Shown: in pieces, positions 1-8,157 of the stretch
Layout: the number at the start of each line of letters is the position of its first letter
How positions within the stretch are numbered: position 1 is the stretch's first letter
Assembly: GCA_905221605.1 (NCBI GenBank)
Contig: CAJNDS010002184.1
Span: 532,501 to 550,000 of the forward strand
Source: Symbiodinium natans
Lineage: Eukaryota; Sar; Dinophyceae; Suessiales; Symbiodiniaceae
Reading direction: 5' to 3'
Length of the DNA: 17,500 nt
Notes under the pieces: generated by a model
Database searches by the model: none
What the model was told of the DNA's origin: nothing
Seen by the model: only the letters and a program-made list of their open reading frames with translations
Translations under genes and position numbers: made by a program

Positions 1-112
1 TTCAGGGTTTTAGGGGTTGGGGGGTTTAGGGTTTCAGGGGTTTCGGGGGTTTAGGGTTTAGGGTTTCAGGGGTTCAGGGTTTAGGGTTTCAGGGGTTTAG
101 GGGTTGTGGCCA
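1..112 (+). repeat. Degenerate telomere-type array
   Basis: TTTAGGG and TTCAGGG units with extra G residues, reading G-rich on the plus strand. It runs off the left edge. The imperfect units argue against a true chromosome end. Confidence 0.85.
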
Positions 113-775
113 CATGCTCCCCGCGTTCACCAACAGGAGCCCGCTCCTCCACCACCATCACAGTGGAAATGCACCGGGTCGACTCTTGCCTCGTGCAGGC
201 GCGATGCCAATGCGCTTCACCCCACAGATTTGGCAAAGCAACCCCCACGAAGTCCACTAGGGGCCATGGCAGAATTAAAGCCCTAAACCCTAAACCCTAA
301 ACCCTAAACCCTAATCAAGTAGTCGGGCAGGATCTCTGCGATCCAAGGAACGGTGAAACCACCGTCCACGGCGACATGGCCGTTTGTGGTTGAGAGCATC
401 AAACCACAGCAGCACGGAACCAGGGCCGAACATCATTGATGCGAAGCTCGAAGGTGGAGACATGCGCGTACAGATGCGAAGGGGGTCCCAGGCAGTTGGT
501 CATGAGCACAACTGCATGTATTCAAGGCAATACGTAGGTCTGTGCTACCAGCTTCTGGCAAACTCTGTAGGAAAGCCTTTTATGACTTTATGACATTAAA
601 ACCTTACAAGAGATGATGTAGGGAATCAGGTCTTGCACCCACTTATGCGGCTTGCAGAGTTTACATGCCCCAGACCCTCTGTCCCAACCCCGAAACTCCG
701 AAGCACAAGCCCTGAACCCTAATCGCACTACATCCGGATACCCGGAATCCCAAGCTTCAAACTGAAAGGGAGCTT
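113..775. other. Unique stretch with conflicting short open frames
   Basis: At 113-282 there is GC-balanced DNA open on both strands; the minus strand gives STVMVVEERAPVGERGEH, the plus strand an overlapping frame. A short CCCTAAA array sits at 283-315. At 384-593 a plus-strand frame and two minus-strand frames overlap. At 594-775 a minus-strand segment WVQDLIPYIIS ends at a canonical TCTT|GTAAGG donor near 606, a possible exon. None is recognised as a known family. Confidence 0.35.
304..399 (-). CDS. Short open frame resembling the C-terminal end of a short-chain dehydrogenase (uncertain)
   Basis: The minus strand reads MLSTTNGHVAVDGGFTVPW and on to DYLIRV, with the TAG stop inside the first telomere heptamer at 306-304. 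NGHVAVDGGFT resembles the end of short-chain dehydrogenases (GHxxxVDGG). It is too short to be sure. Another minus-strand frame (ending FRAAVV at about 392) and a plus-strand frame (384-593) are also open nearby, and no splice model links any of them. Confidence 0.2.
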   Translation of the reverse strand: MLSTTNGHVAVDGGFTVPWIAEILPDYLIRV

Positions 776-990
776 GGGGTTTAGGGTTGGGGTTTAGGGT
801 TTAGGGTTTAGGGTTTAGGGTTTAGGGTTTAGGGTTTAGGGTTTAGGGTTTAGGGTTTAGGGTTTAGGGTTTAGGGTTTAGGGTTTAGGGTTTAGGGTTT
901 AGGGTTTAAGGTTTTGGGTTTTGGGTTTAGGGTTTAGGGTTTAGGGTTTAGGGTTTAGGGTTTAGGGTTTAGGGTTTAGGGTTTAGGGCT
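776..990 (+). repeat. Near-perfect TTTAGGG array
   Basis: About 29 heptamers, G-rich on the plus strand, with one short irregular patch (GGTTTTGGG) near 908-926. Because the units are uniform, it is younger or better homogenised than most arrays here. Confidence 0.9.
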
Positions 991-1027
991 AGCCTCATAA
1001 GCGCTGCTCCTAACATGCGGCTCTGGC

Positions 1028-1046
1028 ACTCATGAAGAGGCTGAGC
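1028..1046 (-). CDS. Channel micro-exon: pore helix core
   Basis: CCGAG|G...ATGAGT|GCC bounds 19 nt encoding (T)LSLFMS, the pore-helix core just before the selectivity filter. It is supported by phase with the preceding exon and by the match of SLPDTLSLFMS to the family. The filter itself (usually GG.xW) is not found further left, so the channel either continues beyond the window or is broken here. Confidence 0.45.
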
Positions 1047-1097
1047 CTCGGGTTCTTGCCCCGCAGCTTCGTGCGGTGGGGGCGGAGGGGGGCGGAG

Positions 1098-1300
1098 GGT
1101 TTAGGGTTTGGGGTTTGGGGTTTCGGGTTTGGGGTTTAGGGTTTAGGGTTTGGGGCTTAGGGTTTAGGGTTTAGGGTTTAGGGTTCAGGGTTTCGGGTTT
1201 AGGGGGGGGGGGGGGGGGGGGGATGTACGTCTGGAACTTATACTGACATCCTTTAGAGGGATAGGGATAGGGTTTAGGGTTTCGGGTTTCGGGTTTAGGG
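1098..1300 (+). repeat. Variant telomere array with a 21-base poly-G run
   Basis: TTTAGGG, TTTGGGG, TTCGGG and TTCAGGG units at 1098-1201 end in 21 consecutive G at 1202-1222. A further short patch follows at 1268-1300. The poly-G may be a replication slippage product of the terminal GGG. Confidence 0.8.
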
Positions 1301-1310
1301 TTGGGATGTT

Positions 1311-1395
1311 CACCCTTATACTAACAGTCCTTAATAGGTATTATCATGGAGGGTATTATAACCCTATCAAGGACTGTTAGTGCAGTATAAAGGTG
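1311..1395. mobile_element. Inverted-repeat (MITE-like) element
   Basis: The left arm CACCCTTATACT-AACAGTCC and the right arm (complement CACCTTTATACTGCACTAAC...) pair over about 28 bases around a loop at about 1340-1362. No open frame. The length and foldback structure are typical of a non-autonomous TIR element. No clear target duplication was seen. Confidence 0.6.
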
Positions 1396-1489
1396 TACTT
1401 GCGGTAAACAAACATGTCAACATGAGCGGAAACCTATATACTTCTGTGTATACATGTAAAGAATGTGTGTTCATCTGGGATTGAAGGCC

Positions 1490-2020
1490 CCTAAACCCTA
1501 AACCCTAGCCCTAAACCCTAAACCCTAAACCCTAAACCCTGAAAAACCCTAAACCCTAAACCCTAAACCCTGAGAGTTTGGGTTTGGAGATCTTGGGCAC
1601 TGGCATTGTGGTGACAACCGGGCAGGGCGCTTCAATTGCAAAATGGGGAAAAGGGTGCTGCTTTAGGGCAGAAGATGTGGACTACCAGGGCTAGGGTTCA
1701 GGGTTCAGGGTTCAGGGTTCAGGGTTCAGGGTTTAGGGTTTAGGGGTCGAGGACAGCGGAACATGGGGGGCCACCAGGGCTAACTTCATGGGTAAACTGA
1801 AACGCACTGACAAGACACAACTCTAAACCCTGAATTGCTCAAACCATAAACACGCCCCAAACCCTGAACCCCAAACCCTCAGCCCTAAACCCGCCAGAGG
1901 GATCCAGATGTGTACCAAACAAAGCTGAAAAGAAAACCATGAACCCCAGACAGCCTCGAAAGCCCTAAGCCCAAGCCTCAAGGGTTTAGGGTTTAGGGTT
2001 TAGGGTTAGGGTTTAGGGCT
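1490..2020. repeat. Mixed telomere-type arrays in both orientations around short unique DNA
   Basis: CCCTAAA units at 1490-1572, TTCAGGG/TTTAGGG at 1690-1745, scattered CCCTAAA-like words at 1822-1895, and TTTAGGG at 1979-2019. Orientation changes between neighbouring blocks. The unique pieces between (1573-1690, 1746-1820, 1896-1978) hold no recognisable exon. Confidence 0.8.
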
Positions 2021-2061
2021 ACAAAGCAAAGGGACCATGCACACAAAAGCCGGGCGGCATC

Positions 2062-2105
2062 GTGTCCGGAAGCGAACCGAAGAATCTGTCCGCCTGCTCC
2101 TGCAC
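2062..2105 (-). CDS. Channel exon: start of pore helix
   Basis: The 44-nt exon encodes VQEQADRFFGSLPD plus two bases. The (Y/F)FGSL..T motif opens the pore helix in this channel family. Acceptor ATATCAG|GTG. The best in-phase exit is a GA donor, GACAC|GATG, which joins to 1046 to give FFGSLPDTLSLFMS. GA donors are known in Symbiodiniaceae but make this end less certain. Confidence 0.6.
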
Positions 2106-2121
2106 CTGATATTGGGGGAGC

Positions 2122-2800
2122 AAACCCTAAACCCTAAACCCTAAGCCCTAAAAGGGGTAAACCCTAAGGGTTTAGGGTTTAGGGTTTAGGGTTTAGGGTT
2201 TAGGGTTTAGGGTTTAGGGTTTAGAATTTAGGGTTTTAGGGTTTAGGGCTTAGGGTTTTGGGGTGCGTAGGCTTAGAGAGCTTAACTACAGGGAGTCGGG
2301 GGGTTTACGCGGTGTACTGTTCATGGCTTTGGAAGAGTCTAAACCTACGGGTTGAAGGGCTTAGGTTTAGGGCTTTTGGATGTATATGGTGAATAGGGTT
2401 TGGGGGTTTGGGGTTGATAGCATGCAGGGGTTCGGGTAAACAGGGTTTATGGACTTCATGGGGTTTAGGGTTGAAGTCTTTGCCTAGTTCTATCATGAAA
2501 ATTCAGACATCAGACCTCACACCTAAACCCTAGACCCAAAACCCTAAACCCAAAACCCTTAAACTAAACCCTAAACCCTAAACCCTAAAACTTCAAGCAC
2601 GCCACAAAGCACCCTGAACCGTGAGCTTGGTACAGCACTACGAATCCCAGGAGGGAATGAATTCCAATTTCTGGGGGCCCTGACACCGCTAACAAATTAG
2701 AGATTAGGGTTTAGGGTTTGGGGTTTAGGCTTTGGTTTTTGGGGTCTAGGGTTTAGGGCTTAGGGGTTAGGGAATGAAACACGCCCTGAGCCCACAATGC
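2122..2800. repeat. Opposed and scattered telomere arrays in channel intron
   Basis: CCCTAAA at 2122-2165 is followed directly by TTTAGGG at 2166-2265. Degenerate units continue to about 2470, CCCTAAA recurs at 2521-2590 and TTTAGGG at 2700-2772. A minus-strand open frame at 2305-2496 is only translated repeat. Confidence 0.75.
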
Positions 2801-3043
2801 TCTAGTATGATACTTCTCAAGCCTGGAGTAGGCTGTAGCTGGGACTCTACTTGCCTACAGTTTCGTAGTAAGTACCAAGTACCCCCCCCCATATACTAGA
2901 TGTAACCCTTAATCTGTAGGTAAATAGGGTACGAGGAAACCCCTAGCTAGTTCAAAAAGGTAAACTCTTTACTCTACTTGGATTAGACGTCTACTTACTT
3001 ACTTGGAGGACTTCCGGGGCTGATAAGTGCAGTTGTATTTGTG
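2800..3043. other. Unique AT-richer intronic stretch
   Basis: No telomere array and no convincing exon. It contains a run of nine or more C near 2882 and loosely palindromic CTACTT/AAGTAG words (2845-2875, 2970-3010). These may be remains of an inverted-repeat element. Confidence 0.4.
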
Positions 3044-3360
3044 GCCCTAAATCCCTAAACCCTAAACCCTGAACCCTAAACCCTATAGACCCTAAACCCC
3101 AGTTATATTCGCACTCTGAATGTCCAACAACACTAAACCCTAAACCCTAAACCCTAAACCCTCAACCCTGAACCCTAAACCCTAAACCCTAAACCCTAAA
3201 CCCTGAACCCTAAACCCTAAACCCTAAACCCTAAACCCTAAACCCGAAACCCGAAACCCTAAACCCTGAACCCTAAACCCTAACCCTAAACCCTAAACCC
3301 TAAACCCGAACCCTGAACCCAAAACCCAAAACCCAACACCCTTGGAACCCTAAATCCTAA
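3044..3360 (-). repeat. Long CCCTAAA array with variants
   Basis: CCCTAAA/CCCTGAA/CCCGAAA units at 3044-3095 and 3133-3360, G-rich on the minus strand. They are separated by a unique piece that resembles the repeats at 4242 and 4480 (CCCCAGTT...CACTCTGAATGTCCAA). Confidence 0.85.
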
Positions 3361-3547
3361 TCCACAATCGGAACAACTCTTCTCCTCCTCTTCCTCCTCT
3401 GCTGAACTATGCTCGGGCTTCTGCTCCGCTTCCGCAACAATGGCCTCCCCCCTAACTGAGCCGCAGGGAGAGGGCCAGGGACATGCCTCGCTCGTCGGTC
3501 TGCCTTTTGGCGTGCCCGCAAAGCCTGGGGCGGTGTCGCACATAAGA
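3361..3547. other. Coding-like stretch left of the TIR element, unassigned
   Basis: All three minus-strand frames or a plus-strand frame can be read. The plus strand has an (TCC)n-rich start then MASPLTEPQGEGQGHASLVG; the minus strand has an acidic tract of six Glu. Base composition resembles exon sequence, but no family is recognised and it lies inside the 2.6-kb channel intron. Confidence 0.3.
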
Positions 3548-3675
3548 AAATGGCGATCCTTGGGGACGAAATGAACCCTGAAATTGGGGTCATATACCCT
3601 GAGTACATAATTCCTACTCAGGTATATGAACCATAACCCTTTTAGGGTTCACCTAGTCCCCAAGGAAATGGCGAT
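3548..3675. mobile_element. TIR element (CCTTGGGG family) with 10-bp target duplication
   Basis: The element at 3558-3665 (108 bp) starts CCTTGGGGAC and ends GTCCCCAAGG, with TGAACCCT/AGGGTTCA as the next inner repeat and a palindromic core of ATAC and TATATGA words. It is flanked by exact AAATGGCGAT at 3548-3557 and 3666-3675. Size, TIR and duplication fit a non-autonomous DNA transposon or introner. The same family occurs at 6673 and 16629. Confidence 0.8.
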
Positions 3676-4241
3676 GGCTACGACATGCCCAGATATGGCA
3701 GCCGCCCGCTTCGCCTGGGCGCGAGCCAGGTCCTGCGCCGCAGTGGCTCGGCGGCGCGAGCGCATTTCAGTGACTGTGGCAGGGTCGCGGTATGCATCGT
3801 CCAATGCACGACGCAGCCGGCTCAGTGAGCCGCCGGGCATTTGCCGTGACTTAGAAAGAAGTCCCCACCAACAAAAACATTTGTCTCTTGCGGCAAGAAA
3901 ATGAGACTATGGAGGTAACCACAACTACTGACAGTCTAGATTATTATCCTCCAGGGCTTGGGGCTGCGTTGAGGGAGGGTCTAGGGAGTATAATTTCTCA
4001 ATGTGCTTCCGGGCGTTCAAAAATGCGACCTTTCAGCCGGGTCCTTGAAAAACCCTCAAACCGTGAAGACTATAAAAGCCCTCTGAGCAAAAATGTGGAG
4101 GCAACGAGAAACATGTCCTTAACAAGCGAACAATCACAGATCGCGAGCTGCCCGCAAGGATCGGGCTGCCTCGGGTCCGCATTTAAGGCCCTGAAACCCT
4201 TTGAATGGAGAGCTCTATGCCCAACCCTAAACCCCAAAACC
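3676..4241. other. Coding-like stretch right of the TIR element, unassigned
   Basis: On the minus strand, 3840-3676 reads MPGGSLSRLRRALDDAYRDP and on, rich in Arg and Ala and helical in character. The plus strand is open too. If the element at 3558 were excised with one target copy, the minus frame would continue into the left stretch. From 3880 to 4241 no frame is convincing. It is either a gene fragment or intronic sequence of the channel. Confidence 0.3.
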
Positions 4242-4560
4242 CCAGTTGCATTAGCACCCTGAATCTCCAAGGAAGTGCACTGCAGCCCCCAAACCCTGGA
4301 TTATACCTCTTCTGATAACATTCTTAGGGGACTTACAGTAAAATCCCAAAAGTTGGAACATCATTGTCATCATAACCCAAGCGGCGTACTACAGGGAATC
4401 CCAGCCCCAATCGTCCTTAAACCCTGTTCCAACTTTATGGAGCATACTGTAGGGGACCTACAAGTACAGTTCTTATTGGGGTTACAAGTACCCTGAATAT
4501 CCAAGTAAGTGCACTGAAGACCCCAAACCAGGACTCCAGGACCTCCTCCTGTGGCTTTAA
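4242..4560. repeat. Direct repeat pair around an inverted repeat
   Basis: The words CACCCTGAATCTCCAAGGAA (4254-) and TACCCTGAATATCCAAGTAA (4490-) begin two related segments of about 50 bp at 4242-4295 and 4480-4530. Between them ACAGTA...AGTTGGAACA (4335-4360) pairs with TGTTCCAACT...TACTGT (4425-4450). A third relative is near 3094. Probably remains of one repeat family. Confidence 0.5.
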
Positions 4561-4564
4561 GTAC

Positions 4565-4660
4565 CCGAAACCCTAAACCCTAAACCCTAAACCCTAAACC
4601 CTAAACCCTAAACCTTAAAAAAACCTAAACCCTAAACCCTAACCCTAAACCCTAAATAGC
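4565..4660 (-). repeat. CCCTAAA array next to the turret exon
   Basis: About twelve units with small interruptions (CCTTAAAAAAACC). It lies in the intron just 3' of the turret exon in the sense of the channel gene. Confidence 0.85.
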
Positions 4661-4695
4661 CAATAAGGTGCCCTGAAGTCCCCCAAGCCCAGGAC

Positions 4696-4749
4696 CGCCT
4701 CCTCCGGCAGCGGCGTCATCGTCGGGTCCGAGACATGGGATCGGACGGC
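4696..4749 (-). CDS. Channel exon: S5 to pore-helix turret
   Basis: Exactly 18 codons: AVRSHVSDPTMTPLPEEA. Dinoflagellate voltage-gated channels have QAVxxHxxDP...LPEEA after S5, on the extracellular side before the pore helix. Acceptor TCGAG|GCC; donor GCG|GTCCTG, phase 0 at both ends. The next channel exon lies 2.6 kb away at 2105. Confidence 0.65.
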
Positions 4750-4787
4750 CTCGACAGCTGCGGGGCTGAGGTTTTGGGTGTTAACGA

Positions 4788-5165
4788 TGTATAGGGTTTA
4801 GGGTTTAGTGTAAGGTTAGGGTTTAAGGTTTAGTTTAAGGTTAGGGTTTAGGGTTTAGTGTAAGGTTAGGGTTTAGGGTTTAGTTTAAGGTTACTGTAGG
4901 GTTTAGGGTTTAGTTTAAGGTTAGGGTTTAGGGTTTAGGGTTTAGTGTAAGGTTAGGGTTTAGGGTTAGGGCTTAGGGCTGAGGGTTTTAGGGTTTAGGG
5001 TTTTGGGGTGTTGAAGGTTTAGGGCTTAGGGTTTAGGGTGTTAAAGGTTAAGGGTTTAGGGCTTAGGGTTCAGGGTTTAGGGTTCAGGGTTTAGGGCTTA
5101 GGGTTCGGGGTTTAGGGTTTAGGGTTCGGGGTTCAGGGTTTAGGGCTTTAGGGTTTTAGGTTTGG
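4788..5165 (+). repeat. Higher-order degenerate TTTAGGG array
   Basis: TTTAGGG units mixed with a recurring longer word built on TTTAGTGTAAGGTTAGGG and TTTAGTTTAAGGTTA, at 4795-4965. Then come TTTAGGG/GCTTAGGG/TTCAGGG units. The recurrence of the same variant suggests local tandem duplication of a diverged block. Confidence 0.8.
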
Positions 5166-5175
5166 GGAGCCCAGC

Positions 5176-5275
5176 AACAACATCATAATAAGGGCACCTC
5201 TTTTGGGGGGCTGGTGACTTTACATGGGAACCTGGAGCCAGAGAAAGGGCAGAAGGGTACCACTAGGCTACCAAG
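5176..5275. repeat. Dispersed repeat, copy 1
   Basis: AATAAGGGCACC...GGGAACC...AGGGTACCAC..GCTACCAAG matches the segment at 15699-15805 in the same order with substitutions and small indels. No open frame is kept. The rest of the unique stretch to 5570 holds no recognised exon. Confidence 0.5.
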
Positions 5276-5728
5276 TATATACGAAGCCTAGACCAGTGGT
5301 TTATAGGTCTTCCAGGGTTTGGCTGCGCATAGTGTTATAGCTATGGGGTCTAAGGCGTTGGGGTAACGGTTCAAGGTGTGCAAACCTTCATTCTTTGAAG
5401 CGCTATTCCTGTCAATTGGGTGTTGGCCGCCTTCTTGGGGCCCTCCGCTACAGTATGCTCCTTGTAGTTCTGGGCGCTTAAAGAAGAAGGGCTCACATTG
5501 TTTCTTCGTGGGCTAGCTTTGAGAAGTTGAGAAGCTCATGGATTGCCACCCCTGTAAAGCTAAAGCCTCAACCCTCAACCCGAGTACAAGACATGTCAAA
5601 GCCGTGAGTCGATGCATATCATACCTAGAACCCAACCTTAAGCACCAAACCCATCAACTCCTAAACCCTTAACCCCCCAACAAAAACCTAAACTTGGCCT
5701 AAACCCAACCGCCTCGAGCTACTGGAGC
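5276..5728. other. Unique intronic stretch, nothing recognised
   Basis: Mixed-composition DNA with scattered CCCTAAA-like words near 5570-5700. A minus-strand open frame at 5688-5876 overlaps the duplicate S5 exon in another frame and is not coding. Confidence 0.4.
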
Positions 5729-5774
5729 CTGGCAGAAGGGAATGGCAACGGCGTAGATGAGAGAGAAGTCTAGA
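5729..5774 (-). CDS. Duplicate S5 exon: possible alternative exon or decayed copy
   Basis: CCAAAG|T...TGCCAG|GCTCC bounds 46 nt encoding LDFSLIYAVAIPFCQ, similar to LGIIIYAFAILFCQ of the S5 exon. The entry and exit phases are the same (one base, then whole codons), so it could replace that exon. The change L to P in the helix and the weaker hydrophobicity argue for decay. A third fragment at about 5968-5985 keeps only the CTCTTCTGCCAGGCTCC end. No other evidence of use is visible. Confidence 0.35.
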
Positions 5775-5907
5775 CTTTGGAAGACAGCGAAGAGGACGGA
5801 CTCGACCAAACTGGCCGCAGAAACAGAAGCCCAGAAGACAACAACCAGCTGAATTGCCTGGCCAAACCCCCTCCAAACCCCAAAGCCTCAGCCCCCCAAA
5901 AAAGAAG

Positions 5908-5950
5908 CCTAAACCCTAAATCCTAAACCCTAAACCCTAAACCCAATCCC
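5908..5950 (-). repeat. Short CCCTAAA array
   Basis: Five to six units between the duplicate and main S5 exons. Next to it, ATTGGGGG (about 6022) pairs with CCCCCAAT (6063-6070) as a small foldback. Confidence 0.7.
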
Positions 5951-6073
5951 CTAACCCCACGAACACGGGAGCCTGGCAGAAGAGGGGTGTACTTTTTCGG
6001 GCCCTTGTAAGAGAATCGCATTATTGGGGGACACTATTAGGGGTCCCTGATTTTTGTGAAAACCCCCAATTGC

Positions 6074-6116
6074 CTGGCAGAAGAGGATGGCGAAGGCATA
6101 GATGATGATTCCCAGC
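6074..6116 (-). CDS. Channel exon: S5 (second half)
   Basis: The 43-nt exon encodes LGIIIYAFAILFCQ. Joined to the previous exon it gives WALMLLLGIIIYAFAILFCQ, a continuous S5 helix. Acceptor GCTGAG|G; donor CAG|GCAATT (GC class). Splicing to 4749 gives ILFCQAVRSHVSDP, the expected S5 end and turret. A near-copy lies 342 bp downstream at 5774-5729. Confidence 0.75.
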
Positions 6117-6171
6117 CTCAGCGAGCTGTCGAAAGCTGGCGAGTCCCGGAGGGCGCCAGGGAGGGTTTCGG

Positions 6172-6362
6172 GCCCTAAACCCTAAACCCCTAAACCCCTT
6201 AACCCTAAACCGTAAACCCTAAACCCTAAACCCCGAAACCCCTAAACCCCTAAAGCCTAAACCGTAAACCCTAAACCCTAAACCATAAACCCCCAAACCC
6301 CTAAACCCCAAACCCTAAACCGTAAACCCCTAAACCCCTAAACCCTAAACCCTAAACCATGA
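6172..6362 (-). repeat. Variant CCCTAAA array
   Basis: CCCTAAA, CCCCTAAA, CCGTAAA and CCATAAA units. The recurring CCGTAAA variant at similar spacing implies block duplication inside the array. It lies directly upstream (gene sense) of the S5 exon acceptor region. Confidence 0.85.
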
Positions 6363-6565
6363 AGGGTTCACCTGCGAAAAGATGCCGGGTTTAGTGGCTT
6401 CAGGCAGGGGCTTCGCTTTGAGAAACGACTTAAGGTCTCGGGTTTGAAGTTCGGGGTTCGGAGAAAACTTGGATCCTTCATAGGTATATTCTAGAACCCC
6501 CCCCCCCTATTATAATCCGTTGTAAGGACGAGCTGAAGGAAGAAAGGGGAACGTCCCAAGAGAAA

Positions 6566-6616
6566 ACCCCAAACCCTAAACCCCCAACCCTAAACCCTAA
6601 ACCCTAAACCCTAAAC
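6566..6616 (-). repeat. Short CCCTAAA array before TIR element
   Basis: Six units with CCCCCAACC variants. A run of nine or more C occurs at about 6498-6507. Confidence 0.7.
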
Positions 6617-6672
6617 TCCCCAAGAAGCCCGAAGTGCGAAGAGCAATCATGGGGCTTGACCTCCGCTCCCAA

Positions 6673-6841
6673 CCTTGGGGACTAAATGAACCCTAAAAGG
6701 GGAACTAAATGAACCCTAAAATTTATGGTTCATATACCTTAATCGGAATTATAGTAGTATTATAGGGTTCATATACCTGAAGAGGAATTAGAGTACTCAG
6801 GGTATATGACCCCAATTTTAGGGTTCATTTCGTCCCTAAGG
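6673..6841. mobile_element. TIR element (CCTTGGGG family), composite copy
   Basis: It starts CCTTGGGGACTAAATGAACC and ends GGTTCATTTCGTCCCTAAGG. The start motif GGGGA(A)CTAAATGAACCCT is doubled at 6677-6720. The core GGTTCATATACCT...GGAATTA also occurs twice, at 6725 and 6767. It looks like one copy inserted into or duplicated within another. No target duplication is evident. Confidence 0.75.
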
Positions 6842-7146
6842 AACAAAGACTATTTGTTTCAGAACCCCCCCCCCCCCCGGCACAAAAAACAGGAGTCAAC
6901 AAATATTCATCCTTGTAAGGGTAGTATAGGCATTCGCATAATCTTGAGTTTCGGAAATAAGGGGTTTGAGGGCTGAGTAACCTGAACACCCGGGGTATCC
7001 GAGTGGCATCAACAGTTGCAAGGTCGCCACTTTGCTCGGCGCACACTCGGAGTTTGCTGGGAACAACACCGCACTTTAAACCCTGAACCACAAACAGACC
7101 CTAAGCCCTGAACCCTAAACCCCTGTTGAGTTTTTGCCCCCCAAGC
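6842..7146. other. Intron stretch between S4-S5 and S5 exons
   Basis: It contains a C run (about 6866-6878), a weak minus-strand open frame and a short CCCTAAA patch at 7078-7125. The intron's 5' end (gene sense) is GCTTGGGGGGC, similar to the TIR element terminus. Nothing else recognised. Confidence 0.4.
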
Positions 7147-7215
7147 AGCAGCATCAGCGCCCAAAACAAGTTCTTCAACGTCGAGATGATCGACGTCACG
7201 AGGGTCCTGGCCATG
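7147..7215 (-). CDS. Channel exon: S4-S5 linker and start of S5
   Basis: The 69-nt exon encodes MARTLVTSIISTLKNLFWAL followed by ML plus two bases. R-T-L-V-x-S-I-x-x-T-L-x-x-L-x-W-A-L-x-L-L is the S4-S5 linker helix and start of S5 of dinoflagellate-type Cav/Nav-like channels. It continues directly from ...MLKTPR. Acceptor GGGAG|C; donor CT|GCTTGG (GC class). The same bases are open in another frame, which is not coding. Confidence 0.8.
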
Positions 7216-8157
7216 CTCCCCCCCTCTCCCATTAGCATGGGCCTTAAGCGGGGGCATCTTGTATAGCCCTTCTCTACCCTAGACAGCCAAAGGGCCCATA
7301 TTTCAGAACCCTTGAAAGAAGGTAAGGGACCATAGTCGGGGCTCATGACACTACCCTTAGATGCTCTCCCTCCTGAACACCTGAAGCTGCACCAGCAGCA
7401 AAAATGCACAACTTTCAGACACCCGCCCCCCTCCCCTGACCAGACCCAACGCCCTTTCTTAACCAGCACTCGCACTGTACTAAACGGCAAGTGGGTCATA
7501 GGTGCAATTTGCAGTTGGGTTCTAAGAAACCCCGAACATCCGAGTATGGGCCATGAAGCCTGCTTGGCCCCAAACATAGCCACAGGCTTCGGGTTGAGGG
7601 GCTTTTGGGGGTGGCATTCCCATCTTTACGGGGTCTACAGACTCCAAACCCTAGAGGGTCGCGGCCTTCTGCCCCCCCCAATCCCGTGCAGATCCTCAAG
7701 GCCACGATGAAGCGAAAGATGCGAAGTAGACGGAGCCTGTGGATGGACATCCACCCCCCCCCCCCCCAAAAAAAAAAAGAAGAGATAATGCAGAAACAAG
7801 CACAAAATTGTAATAATGATAGAAATATTTTAAAACACTAACAAATCATATTGACGATAATAAACAAATAATAATGATGAAGGTTCCAACAACTATGAAG
7901 GGACTTAGGTTTAGAGTTTAGGGATGGACATCCACACCCCACATCAGTTCCAAGCCCGTGAGAAGAAATTGGGATAGTGGGGTTGGGGGTTTCGGCGGCT
8001 TTAGGGTTCAGGGTTAGGATCTATAGGGTCAAAAAAATTAGGGTTTAAGGTTTAGGGTATGGGCTGGGAACCCACCCCAAACCTAAACCTTTGGGCATTA
8101 AGGGGTGATGACCCCATAGGAAGCCCTCTCAAAAAAGCTCCCTAAGTCCCAGACCCA
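7216..8157. other. Large unique intronic stretch between S4 and S4-S5 exons
   Basis: Both strands carry open frames at 7345-7841 (plus, three frames) and 7496-7750 (minus), but none has family motifs or a consistent splice model. GATGGACATCCACNCCCC occurs twice (7742 and 7924). A C14/A10 run is at about 7754-7780. 7796-7880 is AT-rich with AATAAT words. I see no gene here. Confidence 0.4.

Noticed and set aside
776-990. A true chromosome end (telomere)
   Set aside because: The arrays are internal, occur in both orientations and are separated by unique and coding DNA over the whole window.
3649-3840. Arg/Ala-rich minus-strand open frame as a confident gene
   Set aside because: Both strands are open there, no family is recognised, and it lies inside a channel intron; kept only as coding-like sequence.
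7101-7583. 160-residue minus-strand open frame as a whole gene
   Set aside because: Only its last part (7215-7147) matches a channel S4-S5/S5 segment; the rest is intronic and has no family signal.
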